From Halopseudomonas sp047631575 (GTDB taxonomy: Bacteria; Pseudomonadota; Gammaproteobacteria; Pseudomonadales; Pseudomonadaceae): DNA of 64,000 bases. The stretch is from contig NZ_JBLIAB010000004.1 of the NCBI RefSeq assembly GCF_047631575.1, positions 248,001-312,000 on the forward strand, given 5' to 3'. Below are positions 1 to 7,587 of this stretch, one piece after another; within the stretch, counting starts at the first letter, position 1; each line of letters opens with the position of its first letter. The notes beneath the pieces were generated by a model, which was given only the letters and a program-made list of their open reading frames with translations, did no database searches and had not been told where the DNA came from. The position numbers were made by a program, and so were the translations under genes.

Positions 1-1
1 T

Positions 2-901
2 ATAGGTACTGTGGTCTGGGCCGGCTATGGGCCGTTCTACGTGGCAGATGAGCTTGATCTGTATGAGCAGTTCGGTCTCGATGTCGAGCTGCAGTTCTTC
101 AATGATCCGGCGCTGATCCCGTCCGCCATGGCCAGTCGCGCCGTGGACGGTGGCATGCTTACCTATGATCAAGTCGTGGGTTCCGTAGCCAAGGGGTTGA
201 ACCACAAAGTTGTTATGCCGATCGACTTCTCCGATGGCGGCGATGCGATAGTCGCAGACAAATCGATCACTTCAGTTGCCGACTTCAAGGGTAAGCAGGT
301 GGGCTATAACCCGCTTTCGCCCTCGGATTTCCTCCTCGCTTACGCGCTGCAGGTCAACGGCATGAGTGAGAAGGATATTCGTCCCGTCAACATGACCCCC
401 GAGGCTATTCCCAGCGCCATGGCATCGGGCAATCTGCCGATAGGCGTAACCTACGAGCCCAACGTATCACAGATAGTCGGCATGGGTGACGGCGAGCGCT
501 TCCACGTGGTGTATTCCTCCAAGGAAGCACCCGGTCTGATCACTGATGTGCTGGCGTTTGATGAGAAAGTGATTGCTGATCGAGAGAAAGCCATCACCGC
601 CATGATCAAAGGCTATCAGGCCGGTCTGGACTACATGGAAGCCAATCCTGAGGAGTCCGCCATCATTATCGGCAAAGTGCTGGGTGTGAGTGGCCCCGAG
701 GCAACCGAGCAGATGGATGGCGTGTACAACATCCCTTTGGATGAGATGGCGCAGATATTCGAGCCTTCTGACTCCACCATGTCGTTCTACGGCAGTGGCG
801 CGGTGATCGCCGATATCTTGGTCAAGAATCAACAAATCCCTGCAGCGCCCGACTTTGGTGACACCTTTGACGCCAGCTTTGTTGACGCCCTGAACGAATA
901 A
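2..901 (+). CDS. ABC transporter substrate-binding protein, NitT/TauT type (5' partial)
   Basis: Periplasmic solute receptor of a NitT/TauT/SsuA-like importer. The frame is open to the left edge, so the signal peptide and start are missing; about 299 codons remain. The visible part begins in the first lobe (VVWAGYGPFYVADELDLY), where NMT1/THI5-like proteins bind ligand. A later stretch, SVADFKGKQVGYNPLSPSDF, is the usual hinge-lobe segment. It is the first visible gene of a long operon whose last two genes are the matching permease (6740) and ATPase (7588). The ligand cannot be read from sequence; relatives bind sulfonates, nitrate, pyrimidine precursors or ureides. The enzymes between receptor and permease suggest an N-containing ring compound, which is inference. 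Confidence 0.85.
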   Translation: MGTVVWAGYGPFYVADELDLYEQFGLDVELQFFNDPALIPSAMASRAVDGGMLTYDQVVGSVAKGLNHKVVMPIDFSDGGDAIVADKSITSVADFKGKQVGYNPLSPSDFLLAYALQVNGMSEKDIRPVNMTPEAIPSAMASGNLPIGVTYEPNVSQIVGMGDGERFHVVYSSKEAPGLITDVLAFDEKVIADREKAITAMIKGYQAGLDYMEANPEESAIIIGKVLGVSGPEATEQMDGVYNIPLDEMAQIFEPSDSTMSFYGSGAVIADILVKNQQIPAAPDFGDTFDASFVDALNE

Positions 902-973
902 CTCTGACCTGAGTACAGCAGATGCTGCCGAGCCTCGGCAGCATCTAAGATGATCTGGTCAATCGGAGAACCC

Positions 974-1996
974 ATGTCCAATCCCAAGCCTCTTTTTCGT
1001 TATACCGACGGCCCCGTGCCCAACGCGCTGGCCATGACTTACAGTCTGGTGGGTTACGGTCTGGGTATCGGCTTGCTGCTTGCTGATTCCTGGTTGCTCA
1101 AAGCCGGCGGCACGCTGCTCGTTGCCCATGCGATGATCATCGGTGCTTATCTGATGCACGAGTTTGCCCACGGCACCATTTTCAGCAAGCCGGTACACAA
1201 CGCCCGCGCAGGCATGGTGTTCAGCTGGATGACGGGCGGCTGTTATGCCGAGTTTCAGGATCTGCGGCGCAAGCACATGCGCCATCACGTGGACCGTGCC
1301 GACGTGCTTACCTTTGACAGCAAGCAGTTTATCAATGGACTGCCGGTCTGGGTCCGCAAGATCATTCTGGTGTTGGAGTGGGCCTACATTCCGGCTGTTG
1401 AACTGCTGCTGCACACCTATGTGATTCTGTTGCCCTTTCTCGAAAGCAGCGATAAACAGCGTGCGCGCCGTCCTGCGGTAGCAGTGACGCTGGCGGTTCG
1501 CGTGGCGGCTTTTGCGCTGCTTGGCTGGCTCTCTCCGGCCGCACTGGTGCTCTACACGGTAGCCTGGTTGATGATGATCACCGTACTGCGTTTTACCGAT
1601 GCCTATCAGCACACCTATGACGCCTTCGCGGTACTTGAGGAGGGTGACATCCCCGCTGACAAGTTGCGTGACCGGGCCTACGAACAGCAAAACACCTTCA
1701 GCAACCTGGTCTCACTACGCTGGCCTGTGTTGAATTTGCTGGTGCTCAACTTCAGTTATCACAACGCGCATCACGAGAAACCCGTTGCGCCCTGGTACCG
1801 CCTTCCTGCGCTGCACGCGCAGCTGTATACCGACGGTTACCGGCAGATTGTGCCGATGAAAGAACTGATCAGTGGCTTCCACCGTCACCGGCTGCGCCGA
1901 GTCACCGATGACGACTATGGTCACTTCGGGGAAGGTCCGAAGCGGGCCGAGGGGTTTTATGGCGCCGTGGGCGTATCCTTCCTGACAGCGGTCTGA
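974..1996 (+). CDS. Membrane fatty-acid-desaturase-family protein
   Basis: About 340-residue integral membrane di-iron protein of the desaturase/hydroxylase superfamily. The three histidine clusters are present: HEFAH (about 62-66), HMRHH (101-105) and HNAHH (263-267), with hydrophobic segments near 22-60 and 170-210. The ATG at 974 is chosen over the in-frame ATG at 950 because CGGAGA lies just upstream and the shorter form lacks a non-conserved tail. It sits between the binding protein and two dehydrogenases in one operon, so it more likely hydroxylates or desaturates the imported compound than membrane lipid. That role is inferred; the family call is firm, the substrate unknown. Confidence 0.8.
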   Translation: MSNPKPLFRYTDGPVPNALAMTYSLVGYGLGIGLLLADSWLLKAGGTLLVAHAMIIGAYLMHEFAHGTIFSKPVHNARAGMVFSWMTGGCYAEFQDLRRKHMRHHVDRADVLTFDSKQFINGLPVWVRKIILVLEWAYIPAVELLLHTYVILLPFLESSDKQRARRPAVAVTLAVRVAAFALLGWLSPAALVLYTVAWLMMITVLRFTDAYQHTYDAFAVLEEGDIPADKLRDRAYEQQNTFSNLVSLRWPVLNLLVLNFSYHNAHHEKPVAPWYRLPALHAQLYTDGYRQIVPMKELISGFHRHRLRRVTDDDYGHFGEGPKRAEGFYGAVGVSFLTAV

Positions 1997-1999
1997 TCC

Positions 2000-2800
2000 A
2001 TGCACAATCTTGACTACAACAGCCAGTGCGTGGTGATCAGTGGCGCAGCCAGCGGTATCGGTAAGGGCTTGGCACTGGCCTTTGCCAACCAGGGGGCGCA
2101 ACTGGTGCTGCTTGATCGTAACGCCGTCGTGTTGGAAGAGACCGTCCGGCAGCTTGTCGCGCACAGCGGCGCAGCAAACAACCGTGTCAGGTCCTTGTGC
2201 GTGGATCTTGCAGATGATGCGGAGGTCCTGAGTTGTTCCCAGTGGATGCGCGCAGAAGACCTGTCGATCGACGTACTGATCAATAACGCAGGCATGGAGT
2301 TACCCACGCCGCTGATGGATGACGATCCTACGGCCAACCAACGCTGGCAGACTCAGCTCGACAATAACGTTGTTAGCATGGTCCGGCTCACCCGTGCACT
2401 GCTGCCGTTGTTGCGTGACGGTGGCAGCATCATCAACCAATCATCCATCTGGGGGCTGAGTGCCGTAGCGGGCTTTTCTGCCTACTGCGCGAGCAAGCAC
2501 GCGGTCATCGGTTTGACGCGCTCCCTGGCCTGGGAGCTGGGCAGTCGACGCATCCGCGTTAATGCGGTGTGTCCAGGCTGGGTAGGAACGGACGCAGCAA
2601 TGGCCTCTCTGCAAGCAATGGCTCAGGCTAGCGGTCGCAGCGAGAAGCAGGAGCTGGCACAGATCCTCGCGGGGCAGGTGATTCCTGAACTGCTGACACC
2701 GGCGCAACTGGCTGGAACCTTCCTGTTTCTCGGCAGCCCTCTGTCGCAAGCGATCACCGGACAAGCATTGGTGGTCAGTCATGGGGAGGTAATGCACTGA
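2000..2800 (+). CDS. Short-chain dehydrogenase/reductase (first of two)
   Basis: Cytosolic NAD(P)-dependent oxidoreductase of the classical SDR family, 266 residues. The cofactor motif SGAASGIG lies at 14-21, NNAG at 95-98, the catalytic serine near 148, and Tyr162/Lys166 in YCASK. An acidic residue after the second strand (LLDR, about 37-40) favours NAD over NADP. It begins three bases after the desaturase stop, and its TGA overlaps the ATG of the next SDR by one base, so the two are translationally coupled. It probably oxidises an alcohol formed upstream in the pathway. The exact substrate cannot be assigned. Confidence 0.85.
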   Translation: MHNLDYNSQCVVISGAASGIGKGLALAFANQGAQLVLLDRNAVVLEETVRQLVAHSGAANNRVRSLCVDLADDAEVLSCSQWMRAEDLSIDVLINNAGMELPTPLMDDDPTANQRWQTQLDNNVVSMVRLTRALLPLLRDGGSIINQSSIWGLSAVAGFSAYCASKHAVIGLTRSLAWELGSRRIRVNAVCPGWVGTDAAMASLQAMAQASGRSEKQELAQILAGQVIPELLTPAQLAGTFLFLGSPLSQAITGQALVVSHGEVMH

Positions 2801-3555
2801 TGGCGAACTATGAACTTAATGCTCAGCGCATTTTGATCACCGGCGCTACCACAGGCATCGGCCGTGCCTGTGCGCTGCTGCTCGCAAAACAAGGCGCGCA
2901 GGTATGGATCAACCATCACGGACAAGCCGAGCAGGCCGCTGAGCTGGCCGATGGTATCCGAGCTGAAGGTGGTCAGGCATGGCCGGTCGAAGCTGACGTA
3001 ACCAATCCTGATGCGGTCGCCGCGATGTTCACACGGGTCTGCGCAGAGGGTCCGTTACAGGGTCTTGTAAATAACGCTGGCATCATTCTGGAAAAGCCTT
3101 TTCTGCAGACAGATGAGCAGGACTGGCAGCGCATCATGGCGGTTGATCTAGATGGAGTGTATCGCTGTTGCCGGCATGCTCTGGAAGGCATGACGTCGGC
3201 CGGTAGCGGCAGCATCGTCAATATCAGTTCCGATCTGGGCTTTCTCGGTCGTGAGCAATACGTTGCCTATTGCACAGCCAAGGCAGGGGTCATCGGTTTG
3301 ACCCGCGCGCTAGCACGGGAGTTCGCGCCGCATATTCGGGTTAACGGCGTAGCGCCCGGGCCGATTGAAACGTCGATGCTATCAGCGGATAACATGAGCG
3401 AGGAGTGGCTGGCCAAGGAGCTGGCAATCCCGGCAGAGCGCTTCGGCAAGCCCGAAGAGGTAGCGGCCGCGGTGGGCTTTCTGTTGTCGTCTTCGGCCAG
3501 TTTCTTTACCGGACAGATACTGGGTCCCAATGGTGGCTCCTGGATGGGTGGCTGA
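2800..3555 (+). CDS. Short-chain dehydrogenase/reductase (second of two, FabG-like)
   Basis: Second classical SDR, 251 residues. TGATTGIG (14-21), NNAG (91-94), catalytic Ser near 143 and Tyr157/Lys161 are all in place, and the C-terminal VAAAVGFLLSSSASFFTGQI stretch is typical of FabG-like and glucose-dehydrogenase-like enzymes. It starts at an ATG overlapping the previous stop and ends with a TGA overlapping the start of the EamA remnant. The two SDRs share folds but are clearly divergent, so they probably act on different steps or stereoisomers rather than being recent duplicates. A housekeeping role as FabG is unlikely, given the operon. Confidence 0.85.
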   Translation: MANYELNAQRILITGATTGIGRACALLLAKQGAQVWINHHGQAEQAAELADGIRAEGGQAWPVEADVTNPDAVAAMFTRVCAEGPLQGLVNNAGIILEKPFLQTDEQDWQRIMAVDLDGVYRCCRHALEGMTSAGSGSIVNISSDLGFLGREQYVAYCTAKAGVIGLTRALAREFAPHIRVNGVAPGPIETSMLSADNMSEEWLAKELAIPAERFGKPEEVAAAVGFLLSSSASFFTGQILGPNGGSWMGG

Positions 3556-3761
3556 TGTTGCGCCCTGAATTGATTTTAATTATGGCTACAGTCATGTGGG
3601 GAACCAGCTGGGTGCCCCTGCACGCCTTCGCGGATCTGGGCCTGAGCGGTATGCCGATGGTGCTCGCAAGCTATTGCCTGATTGCGGTCGTGGCATTGCC
3701 ATTGGTGTTCTCCCCGCGCAGGCAATGGCTGCCTGGCTGGATAGTCCCCAACCCACATTGA
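3555..3761 (+). pseudogene. Truncated EamA/DMT-family permease remnant
   Basis: A 68-codon frame starting at an ATG that overlaps the preceding SDR stop by one base. Its N-terminus (ELILIMATVMWGTSWVPL) is the typical first helix of EamA drug/metabolite transporters, and a second helix follows (MVLASYCLIAVVALPLVF). The family usually has about 290 residues and ten helices; here the frame stops after two, with the tail GWIVPNPH, and the next gene begins 16 bases later. It looks like a permease whose last three quarters were deleted without disturbing the operon. A functional two-helix protein is possible but less likely. Confidence 0.7.
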
Positions 3762-3777
3762 CAAGGAGTATGCCCTG

Positions 3778-4548
3778 ATGAACACGTTGTATATGGATCA
3801 GATCAGTTGGGTGGAATACCAGCGGCGCGTCGAGGCCGGTGCTGTGATATTTCTACCCTGTGGAGCGACTGAGCAGCATGGCCCACACCTGCCGCTTGGC
3901 ACCGATGCACTTCTGTCTACTGCGCTCAGTGCTGATGTGGCCGCTCGCGTCGATGGCATCGTGGCGCCAGCGCTTGCCTATGGCTACAAATCTCAACCCA
4001 AGTGCGGAGGTGGTCAGCACTTCTGTGGCACCACTAGCCTCGACGGTGCCACTCTGACCGCGCTGGTGCAGGATGCTGTGCGCGAATTTGCCCGCCATGG
4101 GGTCAAGCGCCTGGTATTGGTACTCGGACACTACGAGAATCAGTGGTTCGTTGCAGAAGGTATCCAGCTGGCCCTGCGAGAACTGGGTCGCGACTGTGAC
4201 ATGGAAGTGATGCGCCTGGAGCATTGGGACTTCTGCCGCGAACAGACTCTGGCCGATATCTTCCCGGACGGTTTCCCGGGTTTTGCCCTGGAGCACGCTG
4301 CCGTTATCGAAACTTCGCTGATGCTGCATTATCACCCGCAGCTGGTGGCGCTGGATAGCATCCCGGATGATCTGCCGGCGGATTTTCCGCCTTACGACAT
4401 GTACCCGACTCGCACCGAGTGGGTGCCGCCTTCAGGGGTGCTGTCATCGGCCAAAGGGTCAACGGCGGCAAAGGGCGCGCGCATGGCCGGCGACATTGTG
4501 GATGGCATCACCGCCGCAGTGCGCCACGAATTCGCGTTGGCGTTGTGA
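3778..4548 (+). CDS. Creatininase-family amidohydrolase
   Basis: Cyclic amide hydrolase of the creatininase superfamily, 256 residues, cytosolic and metal-dependent. Metal ligands match true creatinine amidohydrolase: Glu32 and His34 in GATEQHG, Asp43, and His118/Glu120 in GHYEN. The long stretch YGYKS...GGGQHF.GTTSLDGATL (68-93) resembles Pseudomonas creatininase much more than distant members such as MftE. Trp150 in the active-site flap (EHWDF) is kept, but the second flap tryptophan of the Pseudomonas putida enzyme is Phe169 here. The start has AAGGAG upstream. It probably opens a five- or six-membered lactam or cyclic guanidine/ureide. Creatinine itself is plausible but not proven, since no creatinase gene is nearby. 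Confidence 0.85.
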   Translation: MNTLYMDQISWVEYQRRVEAGAVIFLPCGATEQHGPHLPLGTDALLSTALSADVAARVDGIVAPALAYGYKSQPKCGGGQHFCGTTSLDGATLTALVQDAVREFARHGVKRLVLVLGHYENQWFVAEGIQLALRELGRDCDMEVMRLEHWDFCREQTLADIFPDGFPGFALEHAAVIETSLMLHYHPQLVALDSIPDDLPADFPPYDMYPTRTEWVPPSGVLSSAKGSTAAKGARMAGDIVDGITAAVRHEFALAL

Positions 4549-5204
4549 GTCTGCTCGGCGGATTGCAGCCTGCCCACTGCGCGCTGTTGTTGATCGATAT
4601 GCAGCGTGACTTTTGTGCACCCGGTGGTTATGCCGACCGCGCTGGACTTGATATTCAGCGTCTGCGCGCTCCTATCCCGGCACAACAGGCGCTGTTGTCG
4701 GCGTCACGCCGAGCCGGATTGTTGGTGGTTCACACTCGCGAGGGCCACCGTGCGGATTTGACTGATCTGCCTGAATGGAAACGCGAGCGGGCCGAGCGCA
4801 GTGGAGCACCGATCGGCCAAGCAGGCCCGATGGGGAGACTGTTGATCCGCGGCGAGCACGGTCACGGTCTGATCGATGAGCTACAGCCAATGAGTAATGA
4901 ACCTGTCATCGATAAGCCAGGGTACAGCGCCTTTGCACATACTGACCTCGAATTGCTCCTGCGCAATCGGGGTATCAAATGTCTGTTGATTACCGGGGTG
5001 ACTACCGAGGTTTGCGTCAGCTCAACACTGCGCGCAGCTATCGATCTTGGCTTCAGCTGCCTCACTGTCCGTGATGCCTGCGGTTCACCTCATTCCCCAT
5101 TGCACGATGCTGCGCTGCAAATGATTAGCGTCGAGGGTGGCATTTTTGGTGAGTTATGCAGCAGCGCTGAACTGATCAAACGGTTGGAGATGTCCCATGA
5201 CTGA
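4545..5204 (+). CDS. Cysteine amidohydrolase, isochorismatase fold (biuret-hydrolase-like)
   Basis: About 219-residue isochorismatase-like hydrolase. The catalytic triad is Asp18 (LLLIDMQRDF), Lys124 (VIDKPGYSAF) and Cys157 (GVTTEVCVSS). HTREGHRADLTDLP (about 63-76) and the C-terminal EGGIFGELCSSAEL resemble biuret hydrolase and ureido-compound hydrolases more than isochorismatase. The frame is open well upstream, but a GTG at 4545 overlapping the creatininase TGA gives a protein of family length. Coupling to a ring-opening creatininase suggests it cleaves the resulting ureido or carbamoyl group, releasing ammonia and carbon dioxide, as N-carbamoylsarcosine amidase does. The exact substrate is inference. 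Confidence 0.82.
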   Translation: MSLLGGLQPAHCALLLIDMQRDFCAPGGYADRAGLDIQRLRAPIPAQQALLSASRRAGLLVVHTREGHRADLTDLPEWKRERAERSGAPIGQAGPMGRLLIRGEHGHGLIDELQPMSNEPVIDKPGYSAFAHTDLELLLRNRGIKCLLITGVTTEVCVSSTLRAAIDLGFSCLTVRDACGSPHSPLHDAALQMISVEGGIFGELCSSAELIKRLEMSHD

Positions 5205-5979
5205 TGTACTGAAGCTTTGGCCCCTGCTCACGGCGACACATCGTTACGACAAATCCTATTCGACACGCGGCCGCGGTATGGGCACCTCGATCGAAGCACC
5301 GATTCTCGCCTACCTGATCGAAACCCGGCAGGGCCGCGTACTGTTTGACGTGGGCTGTGATTACCACAAGCTCAAAGACGCGCAGGCACGCCAGCAATGG
5401 TACAACCCGCAGGACTTTCCGATGGGCGCGCCGCAGATGGATGAAGAACAGCGTTTGGGAGCACATCTGGCGCGGATGGGGCTGCAAACCCAGGACATCG
5501 ACTTGGTCTTTCTCAGTCACCTTCACTTCGATCATGCCGGCGGACTCTGTGATGTCTGCGGGGCCGAGGTGCATGTGCATGAAGACGAATTACAGGCAGC
5601 GCGCGAGCCGGCAGATGACGCGTACTTTGCTGACGACTTCGCCGGTAATGTGCGCTGGCGTTTGCAACAGGACGAATATGATCTGCTGCCTGGCTTGCGA
5701 GCGCTGAATACGCCCGGTCACACCGCAGGGCACATGTCACTGATGATCCAGCTGCCACAGGGCGCGCCGGTTATTCTGGCAGGTGATGCGGCTGACCTGC
5801 AGGAAAACATCGATGATGAAATCGCTCCTGGCCTCTGCTGGCGGGATCGTGAGGATATGGCTTGTGACAGCATCCGCAAGCTCAAGGCGCTGGCTGCCGA
5901 GACCGGTGCGCAGCTTTGGCCCAATCACGATATGGCCTTCTGGCGAGGCCTCAAACGATTTCCGGAGTACCATTCATGA
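5197..5979 (+). CDS. Metallo-beta-lactamase-fold hydrolase, AHL-lactonase-like
   Basis: 260-residue zinc hydrolase. The metal site is complete: HLHFDH at 108-113, His175 (or His179) in TPGHTAGH, Asp197 and His244 in PNHDM. Overall layout fits the AiiA-like N-acyl homoserine lactonase group. The start overlaps the previous stop by eight bases. The protein may quench quorum signals, but its place in a catabolic operon makes hydrolysis of a lactone or similar intermediate more likely. It has no signal peptide, so it acts in the cytosol. The fold is certain; the lactone role is from family and context only. Confidence 0.82.
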   Translation: MTDVLKLWPLLTATHRYDKSYSTRGRGMGTSIEAPILAYLIETRQGRVLFDVGCDYHKLKDAQARQQWYNPQDFPMGAPQMDEEQRLGAHLARMGLQTQDIDLVFLSHLHFDHAGGLCDVCGAEVHVHEDELQAAREPADDAYFADDFAGNVRWRLQQDEYDLLPGLRALNTPGHTAGHMSLMIQLPQGAPVILAGDAADLQENIDDEIAPGLCWRDREDMACDSIRKLKALAAETGAQLWPNHDMAFWRGLKRFPEYHS

Positions 5980-6743
5980 ATAACGTACCTGACGCCTACC
6001 TCGGTGTCTGGCAGCGCACGCTGCTGCGCACGGCTGATGGCCAGGAAGATTGCGCAACCCGTGTTTTCTGGCTGCAGACGACATTGCTGCATGCCGACAT
6101 GCGCATGCCTGATCCGACGCCGAAGACGATTGATCAGCGGATCAGCCAAGGGGGCTTTGCCGGTCTGACCGAAGTCCAGGGCAGTCGCTGCCAGTGGCAC
6201 CGACTATTGGATTTCCATCCTGATAGTGGTACTGACGTCGGCATTATGGAGTTCGTCGGTCCCGATGAAGTCCATGAAGCAGCGCCGGATGGCAGCTATC
6301 TGGAAATCTGGCGGCGCCTGCCGGAGTCAGTTGGCGCTACTCAGGCTGTCTGGTTGGCGGCGACGGACGATGCGCAGCGTCAGGCTTGCCTGTTGCTGGC
6401 GGGGGATTTTTTCATGTTCGTCGCCGATCGGCCTGTGGCCACACAAAAAGGCATACCGCTTAGAGCGCAAGTAGCTGGGCTGGACGCCGATCGGGCCGAG
6501 ATCATGCTGGGCAGTGAGTTTTCGTTCGGCCGAATCGCAGGAGGAGGCTTGCCATGGGAGATCACACTCTCAACCCTGCCGGGGCGAGCCAGACGCTGCC
6601 TGCTGCTGGAGTCGCCGGAAGCTGAGATAAAGAACTGGCCTATCAAGAGTCTGGCGACACTGGGTGGTTATCCCCCCTTGAATGGCTGGCAGCGTGCGCC
6701 GTTCCCATTATTGAGTCTACCTGCACAGGAGGTCGCGCTATGA
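5976..6743 (+). CDS. Uncharacterised operon protein, 255 residues
   Basis: I do not recognise this family. The ATG at 5976 overlaps the preceding stop (ATGA), and its own stop overlaps the permease start, so it is translated as part of the operon. There is no signal peptide, membrane helix or known motif. The N-terminus has a GVW followed by alternating polar/hydrophobic strands (TRVFWLQTTLLHADMRMP; later YLEIWRRL and EITLSTLP), suggesting a beta-rich, perhaps lipocalin-like barrel. Tryptophan content is high. It could bind or isomerise the pathway substrate, or serve as an accessory subunit. No function should be assigned without structure prediction. Confidence 0.7.
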   Translation: MNNVPDAYLGVWQRTLLRTADGQEDCATRVFWLQTTLLHADMRMPDPTPKTIDQRISQGGFAGLTEVQGSRCQWHRLLDFHPDSGTDVGIMEFVGPDEVHEAAPDGSYLEIWRRLPESVGATQAVWLAATDDAQRQACLLLAGDFFMFVADRPVATQKGIPLRAQVAGLDADRAEIMLGSEFSFGRIAGGGLPWEITLSTLPGRARRCLLLESPEAEIKNWPIKSLATLGGYPPLNGWQRAPFPLLSLPAQEVAL

Positions 6744-7582
6744 CTGCACAAGCTCCGATTCCGGAAAAAAAAGGGCTGATCGCTGCCCGCGTCAGCCGAC
6801 CGCGCTGGTGGGTTATCCGTGGCGAGATGAGTGGACGGACTTCCGCCGTGTTGGCGGCTGTGGGCTTGATTGCCCCCTTTTTGGCTTGGTGGGTGTACAC
6901 GCTATTGGGTTTTGCTGATCCGCTATTTATGCCAGGGCCCGGAGCAGTAGCCGAGCGATTTGTGCATTGGTGGACCGACGAGGGCCTGCTCAACGATACC
7001 GCGATTAGCGTGTATCGGGTGATGGTTGGATTTTTGATCTCGGCATTGATCGCTTTACCTCTGGGCCTGTATCTAGGCACCTATCGCCCGGTGCAGGCGA
7101 CATTAGAGCCCTTGATCGACTTTATCCGTTACATGCCGGCCGTTGCCTTCATTCCGCTGGTCATGCTTTGGGTGGGTATCGGTGAGAGCTCGAAGATTCT
7201 GATCATTTTCATTGGTACATTTTTTCAAATGGCACTCATGGCCGCCGAGGACGTGCGTCGGGTACCTATGGCGCAGATCGAGGCCGCGCAAACAATGGGC
7301 GCCAGCCGCAGCGAGATTATTCGGCTGGTAGTACTTCCCTCAGCCCGTCCGGCATTGCTCGATACGCTGCGTATAACCTGTGGCTGGGCCTGGACCTATC
7401 TGGTGGTTGCAGAATTGGTGGCCTCCAACTCCGGGCTGGGTTACGCGATATTGCGCGCCCAGCGCTATATGCACACTGATAAGATTTTCGCTGGCATCCT
7501 GCTGATCGGCTTGATCGGCTTGCTCACCGACCAGGCATTCCGCTGGATCGGCCGCCGCGCATTCCATTGGCAGAAGAGGTAG
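6740..7582 (+). CDS. ABC transporter permease, NitT/TauT (SsuC-like)
   Basis: 280-residue inner-membrane permease with about six helices. The segment EAAQTMGASRSEIIRLVVLPSA-like (about 177-200) is the EAA loop that contacts the ATPase. The N-terminal 35 residues are basic and cytosolic, before the first helix at about 38-55. The start overlaps the upstream stop by four bases. It pairs with the ATPase 5 bases downstream and with the binding protein at the left edge, forming a complete importer. One permease gene implies a homodimer, as usual for the SsuC/TauC class. Family assignment is secure. Confidence 0.9.
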   Translation: MTAQAPIPEKKGLIAARVSRPRWWVIRGEMSGRTSAVLAAVGLIAPFLAWWVYTLLGFADPLFMPGPGAVAERFVHWWTDEGLLNDTAISVYRVMVGFLISALIALPLGLYLGTYRPVQATLEPLIDFIRYMPAVAFIPLVMLWVGIGESSKILIIFIGTFFQMALMAAEDVRRVPMAQIEAAQTMGASRSEIIRLVVLPSARPALLDTLRITCGWAWTYLVVAELVASNSGLGYAILRAQRYMHTDKIFAGILLIGLIGLLTDQAFRWIGRRAFHWQKR

Positions 7583-7587
7583 TACCC

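Noticed and set aside
959..1690. 243-residue open frame on the minus strand over the desaturase gene
   Set aside because: It mirrors the desaturase coding frame, has no domain or ribosome site, and low-complexity His/Gln composition typical of antisense frames.
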